12,692 bases of DNA from Thermococcus sp. (GCA_027074805.1 JALTCK010000004.1:1-12692), one strand, 5' to 3'; shown: positions 1-7,103, counted from the first letter of the stretch. The notes: generated by a model not told the origin, from the sequence alone. Made by a program: numbers and translations.

Positions 1-64
1 GCTTTGGGATTCCCAAGCCTGCTCGCTTTCCAATACCCCCGGCGAGAAGAATTAACGTTGTCAT
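1..64 (-). CDS. Nucleotidyltransferase of IspD/TarI type, N-terminal 21 codons only
   Basis: The minus strand starts at an ATG at 64 and reads off the window edge. The visible N-terminus includes LILLAGGIGKRAGLGIPK, which is the nucleotide-binding loop (LxAGGxGxRxGxxxPK) of the IspD/TarI cytidylyltransferase fold. Such enzymes join CTP to a sugar- or polyol-phosphate and release a CDP-activated alcohol. The start codon overlaps the stop of the upstream gene as ATGA, and GGAGGGG (complement of 70-76) is its ribosome binding site inside that gene, so the two are translationally coupled. Archaea make isoprenoids without the MEP pathway, so a polyol-phosphate cytidylyltransferase role (TarI-like) is more likely than IspD itself. 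The coupling to a CDP-glycerol glycerophosphotransferase-like gene supports this. Only about a tenth of the protein is visible, so substrate and even the nucleotide are inferred. Confidence 0.8.
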   Translation of the reverse strand, partial: MTTLILLAGGIGKRAGLGIPK

Positions 65-1257
65 TCTTTCCCCTCCTTGATTAATCGCCTGTAAACCCTC
101 TCCGAGGATTCATTATCGTCCCCAACCTCGTAGAGGAGGCTTTTAACGGTTTTTCTCCACTCCAAATCTTTCTTGGGATCTTCAAAGTAACCCTTGAGAG
201 CGGTGATCAGTTCATTAACGTCTCCGGGTTTGCTTCCGGGGGCGAAGAAGTCGTAAGGAAGGAGGAAACCGCTCTTCTTTTCTAACTCTTCCCTGTCGGG
301 CAGGTAGAAGACCACCGGTCTCTCCAGGAGGATGTAGTCCTCGTAGATGCTCGAATAATCTGTGATGAGAACGTCAAAGGTTCCCATCACGTCGTTTATC
401 GTGAGCAGGTTTTTGGAAAGTGAATCGTTAGTCAGCAGTTTTACGTTCTCGCTATCCTTAATCTCCGGTCTTATGACATTAGCTATCAACTTATGGGGCT
501 TGATAACAAGTAGTGAGTTGTTCTCCTTCAGAAATTCGGTAAACCTTTTGGTAATGAGGCTTTTAACGACCCTTACACTTGCGTCGAAATCCTTCATGTA
601 ACTCGTGTACCTGTAGGTTGGGGCGTATAAGAGAATATGATCGTAATTCTCAATATCCACTTCCCAAATCCTCGATAGGAGAGCCTTGGCGTTCTTCATG
701 TTGGCCAGCATACCGTCGTTTCTCGGCTGGCCGAGGATCCTAAACTTCCCCGGCTTTATCATGAACTGTCTTACGAAGGCTCCAACCACCAGCTCGGAAG
801 TTGTTACAAAGTCGGTCGTCCAGCGGTCCATGTAGAGGTAGAGGTCCTTAACTCCGAGGGGATGCTCGTAGCCCGTCTTTTTACCGGGGAGGCCATGCCA
901 GAGCTGAATGACCCTCTGGTCGAGGTGAGGAGTTACGGGCAGGACGTCCGTTGTAACCACGAACTTCGCCCTTATCAGCTCCTTTAGTCCTCGAGCCGAG
1001 TAGAGAGCAACCCCTTTAACGTCGGGATACCTCTCAGTTAGGGCGCTCCATCCCGTAGAGTCTGGTTTGTTCAGGAGCCACACTAACTCGTAGCCTTCGT
1101 TGAGCCCGTAAACGTACTTGAAAAGCGCGAGAGCGTTGTCAGAAACGTCCGGCGTGGAATAGAAGGCTATCCTGTTCTCGTCTTTAGGTAGTATATTCGC
1201 CAGTGAGAGTACCCTTGAAGCCAACAGCTGGAGTCGGACGCGGTTCATTGTTATCAT
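61..1257 (-). CDS. CDP-glycerol glycerophosphotransferase-like protein (TagB/TagF family)
   Basis: This 398-residue protein has the hallmarks of the Glyphos_transf family, GT-B-like enzymes that transfer a glycerol- or ribitol-phosphate unit from a CDP-polyol onto a growing chain in teichoic-acid synthesis. Seen directly: QLWHGLPGKKTG with H121, GQPRND at 176-181, YAPTYR at 211-216, VIKPH with H255, and LITDYSSIYEDY at 297-308. The two histidines and the TDYSS motif are the expected active-site and CDP-binding elements. No transmembrane helix is obvious; TagB/F proteins are peripheral at the inner membrane face. The length matches TagB-like primases or short polymerases rather than long TagF. 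It overlaps the next gene (cytidylyltransferase) by 4 bases. An ATG three codons downstream (1248) is an alternative start; neither has a clear SD, and a TATA box about 25 bases upstream suggests a leaderless mRNA. The real substrate in an archaeon is unknown. Confidence 0.88.
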   Translation of the reverse strand: MITMNRVRLQLLASRVLSLANILPKDENRIAFYSTPDVSDNALALFKYVYGLNEGYELVWLLNKPDSTGWSALTERYPDVKGVALYSARGLKELIRAKFVVTTDVLPVTPHLDQRVIQLWHGLPGKKTGYEHPLGVKDLYLYMDRWTTDFVTTSELVVGAFVRQFMIKPGKFRILGQPRNDGMLANMKNAKALLSRIWEVDIENYDHILLYAPTYRYTSYMKDFDASVRVVKSLITKRFTEFLKENNSLLVIKPHKLIANVIRPEIKDSENVKLLTNDSLSKNLLTINDVMGTFDVLITDYSSIYEDYILLERPVVFYLPDREELEKKSGFLLPYDFFAPGSKPGDVNELITALKGYFEDPKKDLEWRKTVKSLLYEVGDDNESSERVYRRLIKEGKE

Positions 1258-1274
1258 ATTTAGTCCCTGTAAAA

Positions 1275-1282
1275 CTTTAAAA
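1275..1282. promoter_or_regulatory. Shared TATA-like element between divergent surface-polymer operons
   Basis: CTTTAAAA lies in the 56-base gap between the divergent genes and reads as a TATA-like box on both strands. On the minus strand a start about 25 bases away falls at or next to the ATG at 1257. On the plus strand it falls near 1305, about 10 bases before the ATG at 1314. No other TATA-like sequence in the gap is as good. Assigned by inspection only. Confidence 0.5.
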
Positions 1283-1313
1283 CGTTCTCGGAGGACAAAC
1301 CCTGGGGGAACTG

Positions 1314-2249
1314 ATGGTTAAGGTCAGCGTTATAATGCCTAACAAAAACAATGAGAGGTGGCTTAAAAAGTCCATTGAGAGCGTCATCAACCAGACCTAC
1401 AAGAACTGGGAGTTGATAATCGTGGACGACCATTCCACGGACAGGAGTCCGGAGATAATCCGGGAGCACATGAATCGTGATGATAGGGTCGTCGGGATTT
1501 TTGATCCTGATGAACCTTTTCCTTTGACAAGGAACATCGGGATTGAGGTCTCATCTGGGAGGTATATCCTGTTCTTGGATAGTGATGACTGGATAAGTCC
1601 GAAACTTTTAGAGGATGCTCTTTTGAACTTTAAAGGCGTTGATGGTTATGCTTCCAGTTACAAGGTTATAACTTCAACTGGATGGGAGAGGAGTTTTGTT
1701 TATGAGAGAGGAGTGTATCCAAGTGATGACGGATTAAAAGTCAGATATCGATTTGGAAACGGCAATTCAGTTCTGAAGAGGTCGATCATAGAGAACTACG
1801 GTATAAAGTTCCCTCCTTTTAGATATTCAGAGGACACGTACTTCTACTATTTCTACCTTTCAGTCACTAGGAGGATCTTTGTCTCTGATCTTTTAGGATT
1901 TACCAACAATCGCATGGGTAGTACCGTTGTTTCTGGTGGGAGCTATGAGAGAAAGCTTTTGGAGACGATGAAAAGTTATGAATTATTGTTCTCTAGATTA
2001 AAGGAACAGGGTTTTGGTGACAAAACAGAATTAATTCAGAAATACGGCCTCCCAAGGAGCATAGTAACCTATCTGGATTCGACGCCGAGATATTATAAAT
2101 TTAGAGTCTTCTTAAAGTATTTCAGAGTTCTGATTCCATACATCCTTTTTAAAAGATGCGGTAGTGGGGAATGTCTATGGGCATATGCCACCATGCTCGA
2201 CTCAATAGTTCCAGTTAAGTGGTTGTTGAGAAAGCTTAAAACCCCCTGA
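1314..2249 (+). CDS. Family 2 glycosyltransferase (GT-A fold)
   Basis: The 311-residue protein opens with VKVSVIMPNKNNERWL and then SVINQTYKNWELIIVDDHSTD, the nucleotide-sugar binding start of GT2 enzymes. The metal-binding DXD is D89-S90-D91 in ILFLDSDDW. An acidic pair E173-D174 in YSEDTYFYYFY is a candidate for the catalytic ED motif. The C-terminal third is basic and aromatic and may lie on the membrane, but I see no clear helix. The enzyme should add one sugar to a lipid-linked or polymer acceptor on the cytoplasmic face; sugar and linkage cannot be read from sequence. The start ATG follows a G-rich run (GGGGGA). It is the first gene of a plus-strand operon with a second GT2 and a sulfatase-like gene. 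The two GT2 proteins share the layout and a central GN(S/T)-L-(K/R)R-xIIE segment, suggesting an old duplication. Confidence 0.93.
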   Translation: MVKVSVIMPNKNNERWLKKSIESVINQTYKNWELIIVDDHSTDRSPEIIREHMNRDDRVVGIFDPDEPFPLTRNIGIEVSSGRYILFLDSDDWISPKLLEDALLNFKGVDGYASSYKVITSTGWERSFVYERGVYPSDDGLKVRYRFGNGNSVLKRSIIENYGIKFPPFRYSEDTYFYYFYLSVTRRIFVSDLLGFTNNRMGSTVVSGGSYERKLLETMKSYELLFSRLKEQGFGDKTELIQKYGLPRSIVTYLDSTPRYYKFRVFLKYFRVLIPYILFKRCGSGECLWAYATMLDSIVPVKWLLRKLKTP

Positions 2250-2271
2250 CATCCCTTTGTTGATAAGGGGG
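2242..2271 (+). promoter_or_regulatory. Possible hairpin masking the ribosome binding site of the second GT2
   Basis: CCCCCT (2242-2247), which runs into the TGA stop of the first GT2, can pair with AGGGGG (2266-2271), part of the GGGGGGTGG ribosome binding site of the next gene, around an 18-base loop. A ribosome finishing the first gene would open the stem, which would couple translation of the two. Read by eye; no folding energy was computed. Confidence 0.4.
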
Positions 2272-2278
2272 GTGGACC

Positions 2279-3271
2279 TTGAAAGTTTCTGTAATAACCG
2301 CAGTATACAACGTGGCGGACTACATTGATCGCCTCCTAACCTCACTGGAAAGTCAGACCTATAAAAACTGGGAATTCATCGCCGTTGATGGACAGTCCAA
2401 CGATGGAACCTATGAGAAACTGCTCGGGTTTAGGGACAAGTACCCTTCAAAAGTTGAGGTCATAAGGTCACCCAATAGAAAAGCGGGTGTTAGCTTTGAC
2501 AGAAACTTGGGTTTGGAAGCATCCTCCGGCAGGTTTCTTGCGTTCATTGATGGGGACGACTGGTGGTCGTCAATGTTTCTTGAAGATACCATGGCCCGTA
2601 TCAAACACCATGATGGCGTTTTTACAGCCTCATACGATGTGTTGGATGATGGCAATACCCAGACTCTTGTGAAAGTTCCATACAGAAAGTTTGGGGAGGT
2701 ATCTTGGAGAGAAATCGTGAGGGGAGACGTGAGGTTTGGGATAGGCAATACACTCCTCCGGAGGAACATCATTGAACGAATAGGCCTCCGATTCCCGGAG
2801 GGCCGTAACTTCAGCGAAGACACGTATTTCATGATGATGTACGCATCCCAAGTTCGTAGAGTCTACGGTGTTTCTAGCAGGGATTTCTTTCATTTGATAA
2901 GGTCCAATTCCTCTGTGAGGAGCAATCCAGATGTTTCAGTTTCCATGAAAAAGATTGATAGTCTAATTGCCAACCATAAGTCACTCTGCGAGGGGGTTTA
3001 CATGTACAATAAGATAAGTCCAGACGAATTTTGCAGACTGTTTATGGAAGTTCTTCATCCTGTTTCTTTAATGATTTATGTGACCTCAATCTCTGACTCT
3101 TTTGGAAGAAAGGTGGGTAGAGCTCTCTTCAAGAGATATTCCTCGGAGATATTCAACTTCAGACCTACCCTTTCTCATTCATCGCTCCTTATGGTAGTCT
3201 GGATAATTGACCTGTTTGTTCCGGGTTTTAGAAAGGCTCTTAGGGTGGTAAGTGAAGTGTTGGATGGATGA
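2279..3271 (+). CDS. Family 2 glycosyltransferase (GT-A fold), second copy
   Basis: This 330-residue protein starts MKVSVITAVYNVADYIDRLL and continues with SQTYKNWEFIAVDGQSNDGT, a standard GT2 N-terminus. The DXD is D91-G92-D93 in FIDGDDWW. NFSEDTYFMMMY gives a candidate catalytic acid pair at E180-D181, matching the paralogue just upstream. The C-terminal region holds hydrophobic stretches that could bind the membrane but no firm transmembrane helix. The start is TTG at 2279: it has a strong ribosome binding site (GGGGGGTGG, ending 2 bases before it), and no in-frame ATG near the N-terminus keeps the conserved first beta strand. It lies 29 bases after the first GT2 and 77 bases before the sulfatase-like gene, so co-transcription is likely. 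It probably adds the next sugar of the same repeat unit; the donor is unknown. Confidence 0.93.
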   Translation: MKVSVITAVYNVADYIDRLLTSLESQTYKNWEFIAVDGQSNDGTYEKLLGFRDKYPSKVEVIRSPNRKAGVSFDRNLGLEASSGRFLAFIDGDDWWSSMFLEDTMARIKHHDGVFTASYDVLDDGNTQTLVKVPYRKFGEVSWREIVRGDVRFGIGNTLLRRNIIERIGLRFPEGRNFSEDTYFMMMYASQVRRVYGVSSRDFFHLIRSNSSVRSNPDVSVSMKKIDSLIANHKSLCEGVYMYNKISPDEFCRLFMEVLHPVSLMIYVTSISDSFGRKVGRALFKRYSSEIFNFRPTLSHSSLLMVVWIIDLFVPGFRKALRVVSEVLDG

Positions 3272-3348
3272 GTTTCATGTGGTTTGACTCAACTACACAT
3301 CGCTCCTCGTGGGGGGATGCTCAAACATTGAAAACGGCGGTGTTGTAG

Positions 3349-4698
3349 ATGGGATCCCCAAGCGTGGTTTTAATCGTGATTGATACCCTCCGGAAAGACT
3401 ATGGCGAGAAGTACCTGAATAGCATGCTAAAAAAAAGGGGCTTTGTTTACTATCCCAACGCGGTGGCCCCATCTCCTTGGACCACACCTACCCATGCGTC
3501 CATGTTTACCGGACTATATCCTTCCTTACATGGGGTTCATGAAACCCGCCGTAAGAAGAGTTATGAAGTTCGTTTGAGGACAAGAGATGTTGTGTGGAGA
3601 GATTTAGCCATGGCTGGGTACGTGACGTATCTTTTTTCAGCCAATATTTTTATTAGTCCCTATTTCGGATTTGAGGGGTTTGATAAATTTCACCTCTCAA
3701 ACAAGCGCCCTCCGAATTTGATCTCGGCAAATGAAAACAAACTTCTTCAGTTGCATTCAAAGCCATCTTCTTTCCAGATAGCACGTTCTCTCATTCGGTC
3801 TGGTGAGTACAAACTCCTACTTAAAAGCGCCATTCAGAAGGTGTTCCTTAACAACCGGTTCGTTGTTAATCTGTATAGTGTTATCTCAAAATGGCCCCTT
3901 GACTTGGGTATTTCCGAGTTTATCCATCTGATTTCCAAGATTAGAACACATAAACCAGTATTTTTGACAATGAACCTCATGGAGATGCACGAGCCATATC
4001 CTACCCTAAAAAACAGTGCTGAAATAAATTACCACACAATAAAAAGCTGGATAGGTAAAACGGAGCAAGGGATAATCCATAAGTATCAAAAAGGGTACTC
4101 AATGGAGATAGAGTATCTTTCAAAGAAACTGCCTCTGCTTTTGGATGCGTTGGATGACCGTGGACTTTTCGATGACTCCCTTGTTATTATCCTCAGTGAT
4201 CATGGTCAGCTCCTTGGGGAAGATGGAAAGATAAACCATGGTACCTTCCTATATGACGAACTGATACGGGTTCCTCTATGGGTGAAGTATCCATGGGAGA
4301 TCAAACACTCTGAGTGCATTGATGGGTATGCAAGTCTAACAAAAATTAGGGATCTAATAATGGATGTAGTGAAGGGCAGTCTAAGTACAGATGAAATCCT
4401 GTGTTCCCCGGTGGTGTTTTCGGAGGTATATGGAACCCACATAAATTACTCTAACATGAAGCTCTCACGTGAGGAACTCGAAAGGTTGAAGAAATTGGAG
4501 AAGTACCGCATTGCTGTTTATTACAACAATTTCAAGGGGATTTTCAACATTCCGGAATGGAGATTCGAGGTGGTGAGTTCCTGTGATTCAAGTATTGAAG
4601 TTAACAATGATGTCATTAACCAGCTGAAAAAAGAAGTAATTAGGTTCCTTAAGACGGCCACTGTTGCCAAAGTCCCTAAAATGAGGTTTGGTCGTTGA
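3349..4698 (+). CDS. Alkaline-phosphatase-superfamily 'sulfatase' lacking the formylglycine cysteine
   Basis: The 449-residue protein has the sulfatase (PF00884) framework: VVLIVIDTLRKDY with metal ligand D12, SPWTTPTHASMFTGLYPSLHGVH at 42-64 as the nucleophile region, and SDHG at 283-286 (D284, H285) followed by NHGTFLYDELIRVPLW. The position of the sulfatase CxPxR box reads T45-T-P-T-H49. No Cys or Ser can be matured to formylglycine there, so hydrolysis of sulfate esters by the usual chemistry is unlikely. A Thr nucleophile instead fits phosphoryl-group chemistry as in alkaline phosphatase, phosphodiesterases or LtaS/EptA-type transferases. There is no clear signal peptide or membrane anchor, so it may act in the cytoplasm. 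An in-frame TAG abuts the ATG, fixing the start; GGCGGTG lies 6 bases upstream. Context, after two glycosyltransferases, suggests modification of the same polymer. The exact reaction is unknown. Confidence 0.85.
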   Translation: MGSPSVVLIVIDTLRKDYGEKYLNSMLKKRGFVYYPNAVAPSPWTTPTHASMFTGLYPSLHGVHETRRKKSYEVRLRTRDVVWRDLAMAGYVTYLFSANIFISPYFGFEGFDKFHLSNKRPPNLISANENKLLQLHSKPSSFQIARSLIRSGEYKLLLKSAIQKVFLNNRFVVNLYSVISKWPLDLGISEFIHLISKIRTHKPVFLTMNLMEMHEPYPTLKNSAEINYHTIKSWIGKTEQGIIHKYQKGYSMEIEYLSKKLPLLLDALDDRGLFDDSLVIILSDHGQLLGEDGKINHGTFLYDELIRVPLWVKYPWEIKHSECIDGYASLTKIRDLIMDVVKGSLSTDEILCSPVVFSEVYGTHINYSNMKLSREELERLKKLEKYRIAVYYNNFKGIFNIPEWRFEVVSSCDSSIEVNNDVINQLKKEVIRFLKTATVAKVPKMRFGR

Positions 4699-4712
4699 GG
4701 TTTTGGTTATTC

Positions 4713-6242
4713 TTAGTGTATAAATCTTGAGATCAATCTTTCTATCCTTCCAAAATCCACTCCGAACTTCTCCCCTGCGAGCCTGAGGAGGGACACGTCC
4801 TCCTCTTCAAAGGTCCCCACCACAAGAGAAGCCACATAGAATCCGATGGACTCAAGAGTAACAAGAAGGAGCGCTACTGTTATTCTCTCTGTCCTCAGGA
4901 GCATGGCAATTCCAGTGGTGAGGGCTCCTATGAGGAGTATCCGCATGTAACGGCCGTTGAGGGGACTTATTCCCAGGGTAGCGAGTCTGAGGCTCTTGTA
5001 AAGGTTGGTCACGAGGTATGAGGAAGCCGTTGCTATTGCAGCTCCCGTCATGCCGTATGCTGGTATCAGGAGGTAGTTGAGGAGGACGTTAAGGCCCGCT
5101 CCCAACAGGTCTCCTTTGAGGTTCTCGGTTGGCCTCCCCATGGTGAGGAGGGTGAGGCCATTTGGGCCAAGCACGGAGTGGAACATAAAACCGACGCTCA
5201 GGATAATTAGGGGTTTCCAAGCGTCTACGTACTCTCCTCCAAAAAGGAGTCTCAACACAGGAATGGGGTAAGCAACGAGAAGGACGAAGAGGGGAAAAGT
5301 CAGGAGAACCACCCACTTGGTTATAATCACGTAGAACCTTCTCAGATTCTCGATCTCCCCGCGCGCGAAGAAACCGGTTGCGATGGGATTGTAAAGGACG
5401 GTGAAAGATGCCAAAAAGACGGGAATGAACCTGGCTAGGGGGCTGGCCGCATTGTACAGGCCCACTATCTCTTCCCCGAGGTAGTGACCGAGCATCAGCG
5501 TGTCAGTCCAGTTAAGGATGAAGAATATGAGGTTTGACGTCATGAGGGGAAGGGAAAATAAGAGAAGGGTCTTTGCCAGCCCTGGGGACAATTTCAGCCT
5601 GGTGGTCAGTATCCCTGCCTTTATGAGATCTCTAGACAGAAGGGCAAGCATAAAGGCGGCGGTTATCAAATAGGCAAGGGGGACGGAGGTTATATTGTCC
5701 GAGAGAAGAACGAAGACTAAGACTATCATGAAGTATAGGAAGGGAAAGGCGATTTTACTGTAGATGACGAACTCCCTAACCCTTCCAAAGCCCTGGGAAG
5801 TGGCTATTAAAATATTGAAAAGGGCGACGAAGGGTAGGGCAAGGGGCAACGTTTCAAGAAGGCTGACAAGGAGGTTTCCTCCCCCTATGTAAGCCGGGAG
5901 GTAGCCCTTAACCACCTCTATAACCACGAGGCCGAGGGAGGATGTAAGGAGAACTAGGATCACGGCTGTGCTCACGAGCTCTCCAGTTTTTTCCTTCTCC
6001 CGGTGAAGGAAATATGCGACCTGCCTCTGGAGGCCAGATGGAAAACCAAGCATAGCAACAACGAGGACTACGGTAAAAACGGTTAAGGCTAGGTTGTAGG
6101 CCCCATATGCCTTTGGCCCGAAGGCTCTCCCTATTAGGGCCCTGGTTAGGAATCCGAAGAGTGCTGAGACGGCGAGTCCGACAAGGGCCAATACCCCGCC
6201 TCTTGCGGCTTTTCCGAGTTCCCCTACTATTTCATCCCCCAT
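4713..6242 (-). CDS. Polysaccharide/oligosaccharide flippase (Wzx-like, MVF/MATE-type)
   Basis: This is a highly hydrophobic protein of about 509 residues with roughly 14 predicted membrane segments. It begins GDEIVGELGKAARGG and then a first helix with FLTRALIGRAFGPKAYGAYNLA, the typical N-terminus of PF01943-type exporters. Later motifs fit too: LNWTDTLMLGHYLG, GLYNAASPLARFIP, LLIPAYGMTGAAIATASS. Such proteins flip lipid-linked sugar chains across the membrane. I chose the ATG at 6242 because GAGGGAG sits 5 bases upstream. The longest open frame begins at 6329, but the extra 29 residues are polar and basic, unlike the family, and have no SD; a TATA box near 6352 leaves a leaderless start there possible. 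It is convergent with the sulfatase-like gene (14-base gap) and divergent from the TasA-like gene. Its cargo is most likely the glycan made by the neighbouring genes. Confidence 0.9.
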   Translation of the reverse strand: MGDEIVGELGKAARGGVLALVGLAVSALFGFLTRALIGRAFGPKAYGAYNLALTVFTVVLVVAMLGFPSGLQRQVAYFLHREKEKTGELVSTAVILVLLTSSLGLVVIEVVKGYLPAYIGGGNLLVSLLETLPLALPFVALFNILIATSQGFGRVREFVIYSKIAFPFLYFMIVLVFVLLSDNITSVPLAYLITAAFMLALLSRDLIKAGILTTRLKLSPGLAKTLLLFSLPLMTSNLIFFILNWTDTLMLGHYLGEEIVGLYNAASPLARFIPVFLASFTVLYNPIATGFFARGEIENLRRFYVIITKWVVLLTFPLFVLLVAYPIPVLRLLFGGEYVDAWKPLIILSVGFMFHSVLGPNGLTLLTMGRPTENLKGDLLGAGLNVLLNYLLIPAYGMTGAAIATASSYLVTNLYKSLRLATLGISPLNGRYMRILLIGALTTGIAMLLRTERITVALLLVTLESIGFYVASLVVGTFEEEDVSLLRLAGEKFGVDFGRIERLISRFIH

Positions 6243-6342
6243 TTTTCTCCCTCGACCACCGGCTGAGTGAAGGTCATCACACCATTTCTTAAGTTTAATC
6301 CTGGGTCTCTTTTGAGTAGGTTGAAGCATTTGGTTTCAGGTT

Positions 6343-6395
6343 GTACTATTTATAATCATAAAATTTAAAAACTTTTAATTGTACAGTTCTTGAAA
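6343..6395. promoter_or_regulatory. AT-rich divergent promoter region (flippase and TasA-like gene)
   Basis: The region holds ATTTATAATC (6348-6357) and AAATTTAAAAAC (6361-6372), both acceptable archaeal TATA boxes on either strand. For the plus gene, the second box puts transcription start near 6390, just ahead of the SD at 6401. For the minus gene, the boxes put it near 6345 or 6327, giving a leader of roughly 85-100 bases to the preferred start at 6242. Which box serves which gene cannot be told from sequence alone. Confidence 0.5.
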
Positions 6396-6400
6396 TCATT

Positions 6401-6408
6401 GAGGTGAT
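6401..6408 (+). promoter_or_regulatory. Strong ribosome binding site that decides the start of the TasA-like gene
   Basis: GAGGTGAT is a full match to the archaeal 16S 3' end complement. It overlaps the GTG (6404) and ATG (6407) that would give the longest reading frame, so neither can use it. It stands 4 bases before TTG at 6413, which is therefore the best start. Confidence 0.75.
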
Positions 6409-6412
6409 GGAA

Positions 6413-7009
6413 TTGAAACGTCTACTGATTGTGATTGCAATTGGGCTCTTGATGATGGCCTTTGGCGTTGGGTTCAACATTTCGTATTTCAGCGACGTGG
6501 CAAAGTCTCAAGGCAACACGATTTCCACGGGTGATTTCGACGTCGACATAAGTAAGGATGGAAGCAGGTACCATGACGACTACAAAATGTTCTCCTTCGA
6601 TAATATAAAACCCGGAGAAAACAGAACGTTTGAGTTCTATATTAAAAACCGGGGAGATTATTCGGTTTCAAGGATCTCCGTAGAATTCAACGTGACTGAC
6701 ATTGAAGCGGGAAAGCTTAGCAGTGCGGAGGCGGAGGTTGATGACACTCCGGATGTCGGAGAGCTAAGCGGGGAGGTTCGGATAGTGGACTTCAAGGTCA
6801 CAACTCCCAAAGGGGAGAACCGGGTCAATGCCATCATTGGTAAGAGCCTGAAGGAAGTCAACGGCACAAGCTTCCTGATTTTTGAGGGTTCTCTCGACAA
6901 GAATGAGGTTCTCAAGGTTAGCGTGACGTTGCAACTCTCCCCTTCAGCAGGCAACGAGTGTCTAACCGACGAGGCAAAGGTTGGGCTCTCGATTTACGCC
7001 GAGCAGTAA
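6413..7009 (+). CDS. Secreted TasA/camelysin-like protein, candidate surface filament subunit
   Basis: The protein of 198 residues starts MKRLLIVIAIGLLMMAFGVG, a basic end plus a hydrophobic signal segment. This runs into NISYFSDVAKSQGNTISTGDFDVDIS, which matches the signature of SipW-dependent secreted proteins (hydrophobic segment, [AS]YFSD, then N-x-(I/F)-x-(A/S)G-x-(F/L)D). The rest is mostly beta-rich and acidic (for example RTFEFYIKNRGDYSVSRISVEFNVTD) and ends VGLSIYAEQ, like the last strand of the TasA fold. TasA builds biofilm fibres in Bacillus, and archaeal relatives (AbpA of Pyrobaculum) form bundling pili by donor-strand exchange; a similar role here is inferred. Removal of the signal by a SipW-like archaeal signal peptidase is expected, but no such gene lies in this window. 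TTG at 6413 is preferred over GTG 6404 on the SD position. It is transcribed alone. No anchoring domain is visible. Confidence 0.8.
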   Translation: MKRLLIVIAIGLLMMAFGVGFNISYFSDVAKSQGNTISTGDFDVDISKDGSRYHDDYKMFSFDNIKPGENRTFEFYIKNRGDYSVSRISVEFNVTDIEAGKLSSAEAEVDDTPDVGELSGEVRIVDFKVTTPKGENRVNAIIGKSLKEVNGTSFLIFEGSLDKNEVLKVSVTLQLSPSAGNECLTDEAKVGLSIYAEQ

Positions 7010-7043
7010 GCGAAAGTCATTAAAGGGTGCCAACGAAGAAGAA

Positions 7044-7103
7044 TTGCGATGATGAGTGATGGGCGAACCGACCGATGAGGAAGGAAAGGTGATCGCTGAG
7101 CAA
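7044..7103 (+). ncRNA. C/D box guide sRNA, copy 1
   Basis: TTGC (7044-7047) pairs with GCAA (7100-7103) as the terminal stem. The 3-base bulge GAT leads into box C ATGATGA (7049-7055), facing box D CTGA (7096-7099), an exact kink-turn. A 12-base D' guide (7056-7067, GTGATGGGCGAA) precedes a variant D' CCGA (7068-7071); a variant C' ATGAGGA (7075-7081) follows after 3 bases, then a 14-base D guide (7082-7095). The D' guide can pair over 11 bases (one G-U) with UUCGCCCAUUA of the 23S A-loop helix, as I recall the archaeal sequence. By the +5 rule this methylates the C matching E. coli C2558. It guides fibrillarin, with L7Ae and Nop5. T-runs follow at 7118-7132. The internal boxes are degenerate, hence lower confidence than copy 2. 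Confidence 0.72.

Noticed and set aside
3272..3348. Gap between the second GT2 and the sulfatase-like gene
   Set aside because: I looked for a small gene, RNA or promoter and saw only the SD of the next gene.
6243..6329. 29-residue N-terminal extension of the flippase
   Set aside because: It has no SD and is polar and basic, unlike the family; a strong SD precedes the internal ATG at 6242.
7070..7099. Alternative C' box (GATGA at 7074) for sRNA 1 with a 17-base guide
   Set aside because: It leaves only 2 bases after D' and an overlong guide; ATGAGGA at 7075 gives normal spacing, at the cost of one mismatch.
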